In this document: positions 1-8,391 of the stretch, piece after piece
Layout of the letters: every line of letters starts with the position of its first letter
How positions within the stretch are numbered: the stretch's first letter is position 1
DNA from: Priestia megaterium
GTDB taxonomy: Bacteria > Bacillota > Bacilli > Bacillales > Bacillaceae_H
Direction: 5' to 3'
Length of the DNA: 64,000 bases
Assembly: GCF_023824195.1 (NCBI RefSeq)
Contig: NZ_CP085442.1
Coordinates: forward strand, 2,146,001-2,210,000
The notes under the pieces: model-generated
The model's database searches: none
What the model saw: the letters and a program-made list of their open reading frames with translations, nothing else
What the model was told of the DNA's origin: nothing
Program-made: the position numbers and the translations under genes

Positions 1-2
1 CA

Positions 3-1151
3 TGGATTGCCGGAGGAGTTGTTCCTTCTCTTATTTATTTTGGATTAGAGTTTATTAATCCAACATTCTTTTTACTTGCTACACTTATCATTTGCTCTAT
101 TACCTCGATTTCAACAGGAACATCTTGGGGAACGGTTGGCACAGCTGGAATTGCGATGATGGGAATTGGACAGGGGCTAGGTATGCCGCTTCCTTTAGTA
201 GCAGGAGCCGTGATTTCAGGAGCTTATTTTGGAGACAAACTTTCTCCTCTTTCTGACAGTACCATTTTATCTGCGTCAATGGCTCGAGTGAATGTTATTG
301 ATCACGTAAAAGCAATGTTAGTTTTAGATATTCCTGCTTACCTCATTACGGCAGTACTATTTACCGTAACAGGATTTATGTATGGAGGTAAAGATTTTGA
401 TGCTGGACGTGTAGAAGAATTAAAGTCTTCGCTGTTGGATACATTCCATATCAGCGGGTGGATGCTGATTCCTGCTTTGGCTGTCATTGTCCTTTTAGCA
501 TTAAAGAAACCTTCTCTTCCAGCAATTGCAATTGGTTCATTGTTAGGAATTATATGGGCAGTTGTCTTTCAACATATGGATGTGGCGAGCGCATTTAATA
601 CCGCTTATGAAGGATTTAAAATTAATACCGATAATACATTTTTAAGTGAGCTGTTAAACCGAGGCGGGATTTTAAGCATGGTTGACTCTATTATTGTGAT
701 TATTTTCGGTCTAGGATTTGGCGGTTTATTAGATGAGCTGGGCGTCTTAGAAGTCCTGCTATCTAAATTTGAAAAAATTCTTGTCAATTCAGGAAACGTT
801 ACGGCTTCTACTATTTTCGTTGGGTTATTAGGAAATATATTTGGTTGTGCGATGTATGTTTCATTGATTTTAACACCGAAAATTATGGAGAAAAGTTATG
901 ACAAGTTAAGAATACAGCGTCTGGTGCTTGCCCGTAACTCAGAAGTAGGGGGAACCTTAACTTCAGGGATGGTTCCGTGGACGGACAACGGTGTATTTCT
1001 AGCTACAACGCTTGGGATTTCTACATTCGCTTATCTGCCGTTTATGTGGCTCAGCTTTGTCTCTATTATTTTGGCGATTATTTACGGATATACAGGGAAA
1101 TTCATTTGGTACGTAACCGAAGAAAAACAACGTTCTTCTATAGCGAAATAA
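3..1151 (+). CDS. nhaC: Na+/H+ antiporter, NhaC family (5' end outside window)
   Basis: The reading frame is open from the first bases of the window, so this is the C-terminal part of a longer gene. The visible part is a polytopic membrane protein with about eight hydrophobic segments. It carries the NhaC-type conserved stretch TGTSWGTVGTAGIA near residues 41-54 of the visible part, followed by a second conserved segment GDKLSPLSDST. NhaC proteins exchange cytoplasmic Na+ for external H+ at the cell membrane and help pH and sodium homeostasis; some relatives exchange malate/H+ for Na+/lactate, so the substrate is not certain. The stop codon abuts copy A of the dispersed repeat, whose hairpin probably terminates the transcript. 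Confidence 0.85.
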   Translation, partial: WIAGGVVPSLIYFGLEFINPTFFLLATLIICSITSISTGTSWGTVGTAGIAMMGIGQGLGMPLPLVAGAVISGAYFGDKLSPLSDSTILSASMARVNVIDHVKAMLVLDIPAYLITAVLFTVTGFMYGGKDFDAGRVEELKSSLLDTFHISGWMLIPALAVIVLLALKKPSLPAIAIGSLLGIIWAVVFQHMDVASAFNTAYEGFKINTDNTFLSELLNRGGILSMVDSIIVIIFGLGFGGLLDELGVLEVLLSKFEKILVNSGNVTASTIFVGLLGNIFGCAMYVSLILTPKIMEKSYDKLRIQRLVLARNSEVGGTLTSGMVPWTDNGVFLATTLGISTFAYLPFMWLSFVSIILAIIYGYTGKFIWYVTEEKQRSSIAK

Positions 1152-1303
1152 AAGAGGCTGGAACAAGAGTATTTTAGTTGAAGGAAAATCCGAACGATGA
1201 ATTGAGATTCTTGATGGAGAATCAACTTCGTTCGGATTTTTTTATTGGTACAATTTGATCGCCTTTAGATTGAATTGATTTAGTTATGTCTCGAGCTCTT
1301 TTT
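1151..1303 (+). repeat. Dispersed intergenic element, copy A (internally deleted)
   Basis: It begins AAAGAGGCTGGAACAAGAG at the nhaC stop codon and contains a long hairpin with arms ATCCGAACGA and TCGTTCGGAT followed by a T-run (about 1188-1241), which should act as a terminator. It then jumps directly to the element's tail (TTTAGATTGAATTGATTTAG, then TTATGTCTCG). The roughly 140-190 bp structured core found in the other copies (8391, 17431, 25878, 59714) is missing. The two ends are loosely inverted relative to each other. The tail stops at the 3' end of the convergent GntR gene. Confidence 0.75.
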
Positions 1304-1305
1304 GA

Positions 1306-1959
1306 TCAAATCATTTCTGGATATTCGATTTTCCAGTGAACATTTTGAAGGTAAAGCTGAACATCCGTCTTTTTTTTCTGCTTCAGAAGTTTCAGAATAT
1401 GTCGGTGATGTTCATTCATCACATGTAAAATGGCGTATAGCTCTTTATTGTCATCGCTAAAGTACGTTTGTCTGATGAATCCGTCTTGTAAAGACATAAG
1501 CTGTTCTTTTAAGGTCACATTATCGCATCGGTTCAAATATACTCGATGAAAATACGTTTGATATTTTTGATAATCCTGATAATTTTCTAATTCAATCGAA
1601 ACATCGATTTTTTTAATAAGCTCATCCATCTTCGTAAAATCTTCTTCAGTTAAGTGATCAATCGACAGGGCAGCTGCCAGACCATCTAAAGCACCGACGA
1701 TTTCAAATACTTCTAGTTTTTTTGGTGTATCAATTTCCTTTACAGTAAACCCTCTGCGCGGTCTGTATTCTAATAGGTTGTCTGAAGCCAATTTAATAAG
1801 CGCTTCTCTTACAGGCGTTCGGCTGACATTCAGCTGAGAACAAATACTGGCTTCATTTATTTTGTCGTTAGGCAGCAGTGTACCGTCTTGAATTTGACTT
1901 GCTATGTAGTTATATACATGATCTTTTAATGAATGATAAATCATAGGCCCCTTGTTCAT
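1306..1959 (-). CDS. GntR-family transcriptional regulator, FCD (FadR-like) subfamily
   Basis: The 217-residue protein has an N-terminal winged helix-turn-helix (about residues 8-75, with the GntR signature VSRTPVREALIKLA). An all-helical C-terminal ligand domain of FCD type follows (about 80-210), with the expected pattern of acidic and histidine residues (FHRVYL, HHRHIL) that often bind a metal. The start at 1959 is preceded by AGGGGG. It is divergent from the amino-acid permease at 2321. The perfect palindrome at 2190-2209, with core TTGTATACAA typical of FCD operators, makes this protein the likely repressor of the permease and perhaps of itself. The effector is unknown. Confidence 0.9.
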   Translation of the reverse strand: MNKGPMIYHSLKDHVYNYIASQIQDGTLLPNDKINEASICSQLNVSRTPVREALIKLASDNLLEYRPRRGFTVKEIDTPKKLEVFEIVGALDGLAAALSIDHLTEEDFTKMDELIKKIDVSIELENYQDYQKYQTYFHRVYLNRCDNVTLKEQLMSLQDGFIRQTYFSDDNKELYAILHVMNEHHRHILKLLKQKKKTDVQLYLQNVHWKIEYPEMI

Positions 1960-1991
1960 TGTTTCCCCCTAAAATAAATATCGCATCAGCT

Positions 1992-2046
1992 GTTCTTTCT
2001 CTTCATGTCATGGTGATGAAAGAGTATAAAAATAGCAAGAAAGAAC
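1992..2046. repeat. Inverted repeat in the leader of the GntR gene
   Basis: Arms GTTCTTTCT (1992-2000) and AGAAAGAAC (2038-2046) are perfectly complementary. An inner, slightly bulged pair CTCTTCAT / ATGAAAGAG lies between them. On the minus strand this falls just upstream of the gntR start and could form a stable hairpin in its 5' leader or serve as a protein site. No T-run follows in the gntR direction. Confidence 0.5.
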
Positions 2047-2141
2047 GTACAGGTATAAAAATAATCATATCATATCACTTCATTTAATCTTAGTTAGAAT
2101 ATAAAAAATAGAATTATTGAAATATTTTTTACTATTCATTG

Positions 2142-2169
2142 TTGTAAAAAATCTGAAAAATGATATAAT
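2142..2169 (+). promoter_or_regulatory. Probable sigma-A promoter of the amino-acid permease
   Basis: TTGTAA (2142-2147), 16-base spacer, TATAAT (2164-2169). The -10 is consensus and the -35 weak; an alternative -35 is TTGTTG at 2139. Transcription would start near 2176, upstream of the palindromic operator, leaving a leader of about 145 nt. Confidence 0.55.
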
Positions 2170-2189
2170 CGTAAAAAGATTTAAGAAGT

Positions 2190-2209
2190 GTATATTGTAT
2201 ACAATATAC
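2190..2209. promoter_or_regulatory. Perfect 20-bp palindrome, probable GntR/FCD operator
   Basis: The site is GTATATTGTA fused to its exact reverse complement TACAATATAC. The inner TTGTATACAA matches the T-N-GT-N3-AC-N-A pattern known for FCD-type GntR regulators. It lies between the divergent gntR (start 1959) and permease (start 2321), just downstream of the proposed permease promoter, so binding there would block elongation or promoter clearance. Confidence 0.75.
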
Positions 2210-2320
2210 AAAATTTATACATATCGAAGAAATAGAGCCTACTCCTGCAGAGAAGAGACTATAAAGAATATGTAAATAAACCGAGTTTTTAGATAGGTTT
2301 ACTATAAAAGGAGGAACACA

Positions 2321-3733
2321 ATGGGGGAGAATACAACATCTATGAATCAGTTACAAAGAAAAATGAAAAGCCGTCATTTATTTATGATTTCCCTTGGCGG
2401 TGTTATCGGTACGGGGTTGTTTCTTAACTCAGGCTACACAATTAATGCAGCAGGTCCTGGGGGAACACTCCTTGCTTATTTAATCGGTGGATTAATTATG
2501 TATTTAGTCATGATATGTCTAGGGGAACTAAGCGTAGCAATGCCTGTGTCAGGATCATTTCAAGTATACGCTACAAAGTTTATAGGGCCGGGAACTGGTT
2601 TTGCGGTTGGCTGGCTCTACTGGCTGACTTGGGTGGTATCTGTCGGATCGGAGTTTACAGCGTCTGGGTTGCTTATGCAAAGATGGTTTCCTGACGTTTC
2701 GGTTTGGATATGGAGCGCGCTGTTTGCCCTTTTATTATTTGGTTTAAATGCAACATCTGTACGTTTTTTCGGCGAAACAGAATTTTGGTTTTCAAGTATT
2801 AAAGTATTAACGATTATTGTATTTATTATTTTAGGCGCAGCAGCGATGTTTGGATTCATTCCTCTTAGCGGTCATGAAAAAGCGCCGATGCTTTCTCATT
2901 TTACAGGAGAAGGCGGTTTATTTCCAAATGGACTTATGCCTGTATTAATTACGATGGTTTCCGTTAGCTTTGCTTTTTCGGGAACAGAATTAATTGGTAT
3001 TACGGCGGGGGAAACAGAGGATCCGGAAAAGAACATACCTCGAGCAATTAAAAATATCATTTGGCGTACGTTCTTCTTCTTTATTGGCGCCATGTTTGTC
3101 CTATCTGGGTTGATTTCATGGAAACAAGCAGGAGTGTTAGAAAGTCCTTTTGTGACGGTATTTGATCAAATAGGTATTCCTTACGCAGCAGATATTATGA
3201 ACTTGGTTATTTTAACAGCTTTATTATCAAACGCTAATGCAGGATTATATGCATGTTCGAGAATGCTATGGTCATTATCTGATCAAAAAATGGTCAGCAC
3301 TTGGTTAGGGAAAGTAACGTCTAAAGGAGTTCCATTTAATTCGTTACTTATCAGCATGGGAGTGGCATGTCTGTCCTTGCTGTCAAGCGTAGTTGCACCA
3401 ACAACTGTTTACTTAGTATTAGTTTCTATTTCTGGATTTGCGGTTGTAGCTGTATGGATGGCTATTGCGGCTTCTCACTTTATGTTCAGAAGACGCTATA
3501 TTAAAGAAGGGAATGATGTATCGAAGCTTGTTTACAAAGCTCCTTTATATCCTATTGTACCTATCTTAGCGTTTGTTTTATGCTTTGCTGCTTGTGTAGG
3601 ACTGGCTTTTGATGAGAGTCAGCGTATCGCATTATACTGCGGTATCCCATTTGTCCTTTTTTGTTACTTGTTTTATTATTTGAAAAATAAAAAAGGAAAC
3701 AGAAAAAACGAAAGTCAGCCTATAGCAAAATAA
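2321..3733 (+). CDS. Amino-acid permease, APC superfamily (AAT family)
   Basis: A 470-residue transporter with about 12 membrane segments. The amphipathic start [17 protein letters not shown] (about residues 18-34) is the signature of the bacterial amino-acid permease family (RocE, LysP, AnsP, HutM types), where the GVIGTG loop binds the substrate backbone. A further conserved motif, [12 protein letters not shown], lies near residue 220. It should import an amino acid by proton symport; the specificity cannot be read reliably. The start has AAAGGAGG seven bases upstream. The gene is monocistronic, ends at a strong terminator, and is probably controlled by the divergent GntR regulator through the palindrome at 2190. 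Confidence 0.88.
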   Translation: MGENTTSMNQLQRKMKSRHLFMISLGGVIGTGLFLNSGYTINAAGPGGTLLAYLIGGLIMYLVMICLGELSVAMPVSGSFQVYATKFIGPGTGFAVGWLYWLTWVVSVGSEFTASGLLMQRWFPDVSVWIWSALFALLLFGLNATSVRFFGETEFWFSSIKVLTIIVFIILGAAAMFGFIPLSGHEKAPMLSHFTGEGGLFPNGLMPVLITMVSVSFAFSGTELIGITAGETEDPEKNIPRAIKNIIWRTFFFFIGAMFVLSGLISWKQAGVLESPFVTVFDQIGIPYAADIMNLVILTALLSNANAGLYACSRMLWSLSDQKMVSTWLGKVTSKGVPFNSLLISMGVACLSLLSSVVAPTTVYLVLVSISGFAVVAVWMAIAASHFMFRRRYIKEGNDVSKLVYKAPLYPIVPILAFVLCFAACVGLAFDESQRIALYCGIPFVLFCYLFYYLKNKKGNRKNESQPIAK

Positions 3734-3766
3734 AAAGCAGAAGACCTAGGTCTTCTGCTTTTTTTG
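3733..3766 (+). terminator. Rho-independent terminator after the permease
   Basis: A perfectly palindromic stem, AAAAGCAGAAGACC with its complement, is followed by a run of T. It overlaps the last base of the stop codon. Confidence 0.9.
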
Positions 3767-3776
3767 CATACAAAAA

Positions 3777-3838
3777 CACCCTATCCATCCGTACTGGTTA
3801 AGTGTCCCGCAACAAGCGAAATTGAATTGGATAGGGTG
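3777..3838. repeat. 11-bp inverted repeat, unexplained
   Basis: CACCCTATCCA (3777-3787) and TGGATAGGGTG (3828-3838) are perfect inverted arms around a 40-base loop with no T-run. No coding frame is evident. It could be a remnant of a mobile-element end or a small structured RNA. The 296-base gap to the next gene holds nothing else firm. Confidence 0.35.
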
Positions 3839-4029
3839 CGTATCTATATAGTAGAGAAAGAGGCGCCATTTGTCAAACTTATTTAGCGTCGCCCTACTTA
3901 AAAATAGAAAAACGAAAGGTTTTCACTGTTTTTTCATTTTCACTATGTATAGTAAGGAATGTAAAGAAAAGATATTCGCAGCAGCACGTCGTACAAATCC
4001 ATAGAACGCAAAAGAAAGGAGGAAGTCAA

Positions 4030-5031
4030 ATGGCTAAGCGGGATGCGTATTTTGATAACGTAAAATTCATCTTAATTGTATTAGTAGTGTTTGGCCATTT
4101 GTTAACTCCCTTCATCAATGATGAACAGTGGTTACGAACGCTCTACATATTTATTTACACTTTTCATATGCCAGCGTTTATTTTAATAAGCGGATATTTT
4201 GCAAAGGGATACCGAAAGAAAGGATATATGTGGAAGATGGCGAAGAAAGTATTGTTTCCCTATATTATCTTTCAACTTATCTATGCGGTATATGATTATA
4301 AACTGTATGATGAATCGTCATTCGAAGTTTCAGTGTTTCAGCCAGCTTGGTCACTGTGGTTTTTACTAAGTTTATTTTGTTGGAATGCAATGCTGTTCAT
4401 TTTTACAAAGATCAAATATCCTTTAGCCGTCGCGGCAGTTTTAGGAATTATGATTGGCTTATGTGAGCCGCTGGAAACAACGTTAAGTCTTTCTAGAACA
4501 TTTGTATTCTTTCCCTTCTTCTTAGCAGGGTTTTATATGAAAAAAGAACATTTTAAAAAGTTGACGTCTGTTTCTTGTAAGAAAGTAGCTGGAGGCACAT
4601 TGCTGATTATTGCTCTGTGGATCCAGTATATAGCACCGGATTTTGAGAAGGAGTGGCTATTTGGTTCAAAATCTTATGCCTCCTTAGGTGTAAATCAAGT
4701 AGAGGGAATGATCATTCGTACACTATTTTATAGCATCAGCTTAGCAATGACGGTTTCCTTTCTAGCTTTGATCCCTACACAGACGATGTCTTTTACATCT
4801 CGAGGTGCTCAAACCTTTTATGTGTATTTGCTACATGGATTTCTAATTAAATATATTCGCTTATCTTCTTTTGGAGACTGGATAGAAAGTGTACAAGGAT
4901 ACAGCATTCTTCTGATTGGAGCTTGTGGAGTGGCGTGGTTGTTGTCGAGTAAATACGTATCTACGATTGCAAGGCCTTTAATTGAGCTTAAACCGTTACC
5001 AACGCGCAAAAGTTTAAGTTTAGGTAAGTAA
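4030..5031 (+). CDS. Membrane acyltransferase, acyltransferase-3 family (YfiQ-like)
   Basis: A 333-residue protein with about ten membrane segments. The N-terminus DAYFDNVKFILIVLVVFGH carries the family's conserved Asp and the HLL/H region (residues 9-25), with FHMPAFILISGYF near residues 45-57, as in OatA-like O-acetyltransferases and the B. subtilis YfiQ/YkrP group. Such enzymes move acyl groups from cytoplasmic acyl-CoA onto extracytoplasmic sugars or glycopolymers; the acceptor here is unknown. No extracellular SGNH domain is fused. The start follows AAAGGAGGAAG. The prsA-like gene follows after 25 bases, so the two may be co-transcribed. Confidence 0.8.
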   Translation: MAKRDAYFDNVKFILIVLVVFGHLLTPFINDEQWLRTLYIFIYTFHMPAFILISGYFAKGYRKKGYMWKMAKKVLFPYIIFQLIYAVYDYKLYDESSFEVSVFQPAWSLWFLLSLFCWNAMLFIFTKIKYPLAVAAVLGIMIGLCEPLETTLSLSRTFVFFPFFLAGFYMKKEHFKKLTSVSCKKVAGGTLLIIALWIQYIAPDFEKEWLFGSKSYASLGVNQVEGMIIRTLFYSISLAMTVSFLALIPTQTMSFTSRGAQTFYVYLLHGFLIKYIRLSSFGDWIESVQGYSILLIGACGVAWLLSSKYVSTIARPLIELKPLPTRKSLSLGK

Positions 5032-5056
5032 TGAGAAATGGAAAAGGAGTTTAATG

Positions 5057-5932
5057 ATGTCTAAAAACAAAATAATTATGATTATTGCAGCTGTTGTCAT
5101 TATTGCTGCAGTAGCTATTGGTGCCGTAGCAATGAATAAATCAAAGGTGGTTGCTACCGTTGGTGATGAAAAAATCACAAAAGATCAACTGTACGAAGCT
5201 CTTCTTGCCCAAGGAGGATCAAGCGTCCTTGATTCACTGATTGAACAAAAAGTCATTTCAAAAGAAGCAGCTAAACAAAATATTAAAGTAACCGATAAAG
5301 AAATTAATGCTGAATTGGAAAACCTTAAAAGTCAGTATGGGGGAGAAGATGCATTAAATCAAGCATTAACATCCAGCGGTGTAAAATTGTCAGAGCTGAA
5401 AAAAGACTTAAAGACAAATATCGAAGCAAAAAAAATGGTCGAGTCGACTATTAATATTAAAGATAGTGAAATCAAATCGTACTTTAATGAAAATAAAGAT
5501 TCACTAGCTACAGAAGCACAGGTAAAAGCTAGTCATATCTTAGTAGCAGACGAAAAAACAGCGAAAGAAGTAAAGGCAAAGCTTGATAAAGGAGAAGATT
5601 TTGCGAAGCTAGCAAAAGAGTATTCAACAGATACAGCTTCTAAATCAGATGGCGGAAATCTTGGATACTTCAAAAAAGGCGATATGGTCGAAGCATTTGC
5701 CAACAAAGCATTTTCAATGAAAGTAAATGAAGTGAGTGATCCTGTTAAAACAGAATACGGTTATCACATTATTAAAGTAACGGGCAAAAAAGAAGCGCAA
5801 AAAGCAACATATGAAAACAGCAAAGCAAAAATTAAGCAAACGCTGCTTGATCAAAAATACCAAACAGAGTATCCAACATGGTTACAAAAGCTAAAGAAAA
5901 AGTACGATATTACAAACAAACTTGATTCATAA
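5057..5932 (+). CDS. prsA: PrsA-like foldase, parvulin-type peptidyl-prolyl isomerase
   Basis: A protein of about 290 residues. A hydrophobic N-terminal segment (about residues 5-27) is followed by a SurA/PrsA chaperone region (35-140), a parvulin rotamase domain (about 145-245; HILV, GGNLGYF, EYGYHII) and a lysine-rich tail. PrsA proteins fold exported proteins on the outer face of the membrane. Unlike classical PrsA there is no lipobox cysteine after the hydrophobic segment (the sequence is AIGAVAMNKSK), so the protein is either anchored by an uncleaved helix or released. Start choice: AAGGAG at 5045 fits the second of two tandem ATGs (5054, 5057) better. Confidence 0.88.
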   Translation: MSKNKIIMIIAAVVIIAAVAIGAVAMNKSKVVATVGDEKITKDQLYEALLAQGGSSVLDSLIEQKVISKEAAKQNIKVTDKEINAELENLKSQYGGEDALNQALTSSGVKLSELKKDLKTNIEAKKMVESTINIKDSEIKSYFNENKDSLATEAQVKASHILVADEKTAKEVKAKLDKGEDFAKLAKEYSTDTASKSDGGNLGYFKKGDMVEAFANKAFSMKVNEVSDPVKTEYGYHIIKVTGKKEAQKATYENSKAKIKQTLLDQKYQTEYPTWLQKLKKKYDITNKLDS

Positions 5933-5962
5933 ATAATACCTTAACGAAATGAGGGGATGGAT

Positions 5963-6121
5963 ATGAAACAAACAGCGTCTTATAGCAAATTAGAAAAAAT
6001 CGTCGAACAATTGAAGCACAGAGGTGTACGAGCTGAGATATGCCGGCGTGTTGTAAAGGTCACAGAAACTGTTAATGGATCAAATCCTTCATATTCAAAT
6101 CAAATCGTTAGTCATTCATAA
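5963..6121 (+). CDS. Small protein of 52 residues, unknown function
   Basis: The ATG at 5963 is preceded at good spacing by GAGGGG (5951-5956), and the frame stays open for 52 codons. The product starts MKQTASYSKLEKIVEQLKHRG, has a basic amphipathic helix with one cysteine, and ends in a Ser/Asn-rich tail. It lies 30 bases after prsA on the same strand and is followed by a GC-rich hairpin. I do not recognise a family. The ribosome binding site and codon use support a real gene. Confidence 0.55.
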   Translation: MKQTASYSKLEKIVEQLKHRGVRAEICRRVVKVTETVNGSNPSYSNQIVSHS

Positions 6122-6134
6122 AAGTACAAAAGAA

Positions 6135-6158
6135 GCGAACTGCTGAACAGCAGTTCGC
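6135..6158 (+). terminator. GC-rich hairpin after the small gene
   Basis: GCGAACTGCTG and CAGCAGTTCGC form an 11-bp perfect inverted repeat with almost no loop. The T-run is lacking (CCCATTCTTA follows), so it may be a weak terminator or a 3' stabilising hairpin. Confidence 0.5.
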
Positions 6159-6215
6159 GCCCATTCTTAATACAGGTAGGGAAAATTAAAATGAAGAGAG
6201 ATCAGTAGAGGCAGC

Positions 6216-6243
6216 TTGTTTCTGCTGATTCTTTTTGTATAAT
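6216..6243 (+). promoter_or_regulatory. Sigma-A-type promoter of the two-component operon
   Basis: TTGTTT (6216-6221), 16-base spacer, TATAAT (6238-6243), about 57 bases upstream of the response-regulator start. Confidence 0.65.
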
Positions 6244-6299
6244 AAAGTAAACAAAAGGATGCAGGGAAATGTATCGGGTGAAGGAAGGAGTTACGCAGA

Positions 6300-6974
6300 A
6301 TGAATGTACTGCTAGCAGAAGATGATTTGCAGCTAGGTGAATTAGTTAGTTATATGCTGAAGAAAAAAGGAGGCTATAACGTCGAATGGGTGACAGAAGG
6401 GAATGATGCATATGATTATGCATCTGAAGCGCACTATGATGTGTTAATTCTTGACTGGATGATGCCCAATGGAGACGGAATCGATGTATGTAAACGTCTA
6501 AGAAAAGAAGGATACGCCGGAGCTATTCTTATGTTAACAGCAAAAGATGCAGTTCAAGATCGTATACAAGGCTTAGATGCGGGAGCGGATGATTACGTTA
6601 TTAAGCCATTTGAAATTGACGAGCTGCTTGCAAGGCTTCGCGCTTTGTCTCGCCGTAATTATGCGCCAATTTTAGAAGAAGAAGTAGAGATTGCCAGCAT
6701 GATATTAAAAAGAGCAAGTCAAACCGTGCAGTTTGACAAGGAGTTTATTCAATTAAGTCCTCGTGAATTTCAACTGCTAGATTTTTTAGTGAAAAACAAA
6801 GGACAAGTTCTTTCTCGAGATATTATTTTAGACCGGGTATGGGGATATGAATCAGATGTTTCGATTAAAACGATTGATGCGACGGTTAAACTTTTGCGAA
6901 AAAAACTAGAGAAATTCAACAAACAGGATCTTATTCAAAGCATTCGCGGAGTAGGCTACAAAATTGAAAGCTAA
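6300..6974 (+). CDS. Response regulator, OmpR/PhoB family
   Basis: A 224-residue regulator. The receiver domain spans residues 1-115, with acidic pocket D8/D9, phospho-acceptor D52 in VLILDWMMP, the Thr of LMLTAK and the conserved Lys of DDYVIKPFE. A winged-helix OmpR effector domain spans about 125-224 (LSPREFQLLDFLVKNKGQVLS; IRGVGYKI). It is the DNA-binding partner of the kinase at 6964, whose start codon lies inside the 3' end of this gene, indicating translational coupling. The start at 6300 is preceded by AAGGAAGGAG. Targets and stimulus are unknown. The closest family context is Bacillus OmpR-type systems for envelope or antibiotic stress. Confidence 0.9.
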   Translation: MNVLLAEDDLQLGELVSYMLKKKGGYNVEWVTEGNDAYDYASEAHYDVLILDWMMPNGDGIDVCKRLRKEGYAGAILMLTAKDAVQDRIQGLDAGADDYVIKPFEIDELLARLRALSRRNYAPILEEEVEIASMILKRASQTVQFDKEFIQLSPREFQLLDFLVKNKGQVLSRDIILDRVWGYESDVSIKTIDATVKLLRKKLEKFNKQDLIQSIRGVGYKIES

Positions 6975-8391
6975 ACTTCTTACGAGGGCTAAACAGAAAG
7001 TAAAACAAAAAGTAAAGCAAGATTTATTCAGCCAGACGCAAAATCGTTTAACATTCCGATACAGCGCATTACTAATGCTGTTTCTGCTTTTATTCGTATT
7101 TATTGTTTATGCATTGGTATATGTGGTTGTATCCAACAGTCAGCAGCAAAACTTAAATAGCATGTTAAAACAAGAGTCTCGAATTGTCCAAAGCATCTTA
7201 ATTAAACAAGCGATAAACAGCTCGGATCAACAGTCAAAAGAAGAGTACAAAAACATTGTCGTAGCCGGTGAAGATCAGTTTTTTTATTATGTAATCAGTC
7301 CTGAAGGGGACCTTATTATGGGAAACGAAGCGAGCGAGCGGCTTCGCTCTAACTTATTAGATTTAATTGATGGGTGGATCCCTATTGAAAATGAAGTGAG
7401 GAAAGAACGAATAAAAGCCCCGCGTCCTAGCTTTGAACACATTGAAGGAGTAAAAGGGCAAAACGGGGAAGGCAAAATAGATATTGATTTGATGATGGCG
7501 GGTGAACCTATTTTTTATAAAGGTCAATTTTTAGGGATGCTTTATATTGGAAAAGACGTTTCATTTCTTTATCAGCTGTTAAAGTGGCTCCTTATTATTA
7601 TGCTGAGCCTTACCGTACTGTTTGTAGGAGTAGCCATTTATATCAGCCGCTTAATGTCAAAACGTGCCATGGTCCCAATTGAAACAGCTTTCCAAAAGCA
7701 AAAAGAGTTTGTGGCGGATGCATCCCATGAGTTAAGAACGCCGCTTAGCGTTATGCTTTCTTCTATCAACGCTTTAGAAATGCAGGAGGAAGTAACAGAA
7801 GATCCTTTTTCTAAAAAATTAATCAATAATATGAAAGCTGAAGTGAAGCGGATGACGAGTCTCGTCAGTGATTTGCTTACGCTTGCACGCTCAGACTCTA
7901 ATAAAGTAGAAAAAGCAATGATGCCCTTTGATATTACAGATGCGGTGCAAAAGGTAATGGAATCCGTTGAAACCCTAGCGATTTCTAAACATATTGATTT
8001 GCAGCTGGATACGCCGGAAAAATTAGTGGTAACTGGAGATCAAGAGCGTCTAACTCAGCTGATTTACATTTTGTTAGACAATGCTATTAAATATACGACT
8101 CCTCATGGAAGTGTAAACATTCAAGTGGTTCAGCATGGGAGTGAATGTATATTAAAAGTACGTGATACAGGGGTTGGAATTCATCCCGACGAAAAGGATC
8201 GAATCTTTGACCGCTTTTATCGTGCTGATAAATCCCGATCCCGTCAAATGGGAGGTCATGGGCTTGGCCTAGCAATCGCTAAATGGATTGTAGAAACACA
8301 TAAAGGAAAAATTGACGTAGAAAGTGAACAAGAAAAAGGAAGTACATTTACAGTAAGGTTGCCAATGTCACAAAAAGTGAAAAAGAGTTAA
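6964..8391 (+). CDS. Sensor histidine kinase
   Basis: A 475-residue kinase starting with TTG and overlapping the regulator by 11 bases. It has a membrane segment (about 36-56), an extracytoplasmic sensor region of about 140 residues, a second membrane segment (about 201-222), and a dimerisation domain with the phosphorylated His near residue 255 in ADASHELRTP. An HATPase domain follows, with an N box (LDNAIKYT), a G1 box (DTGVGI) and a G2 box (GGHGLGLAI). It phosphorylates the regulator encoded just upstream. The sensor region is not one I can name. The stop codon runs directly into copy B of the dispersed repeat, whose hairpin should terminate the operon. Confidence 0.9.
   Translation: MKAKLLTRAKQKVKQKVKQDLFSQTQNRLTFRYSALLMLFLLLFVFIVYALVYVVVSNSQQQNLNSMLKQESRIVQSILIKQAINSSDQQSKEEYKNIVVAGEDQFFYYVISPEGDLIMGNEASERLRSNLLDLIDGWIPIENEVRKERIKAPRPSFEHIEGVKGQNGEGKIDIDLMMAGEPIFYKGQFLGMLYIGKDVSFLYQLLKWLLIIMLSLTVLFVGVAIYISRLMSKRAMVPIETAFQKQKEFVADASHELRTPLSVMLSSINALEMQEEVTEDPFSKKLINNMKAEVKRMTSLVSDLLTLARSDSNKVEKAMMPFDITDAVQKVMESVETLAISKHIDLQLDTPEKLVVTGDQERLTQLIYILLDNAIKYTTPHGSVNIQVVQHGSECILKVRDTGVGIHPDEKDRIFDRFYRADKSRSRQMGGHGLGLAIAKWIVETHKGKIDVESEQEKGSTFTVRLPMSQKVKKS

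Noticed and set aside
3777..3838. Insertion-sequence end
   Set aside because: An 11-bp inverted pair alone, without transposase remnants or target duplication, is not enough; listed only as an inverted repeat.
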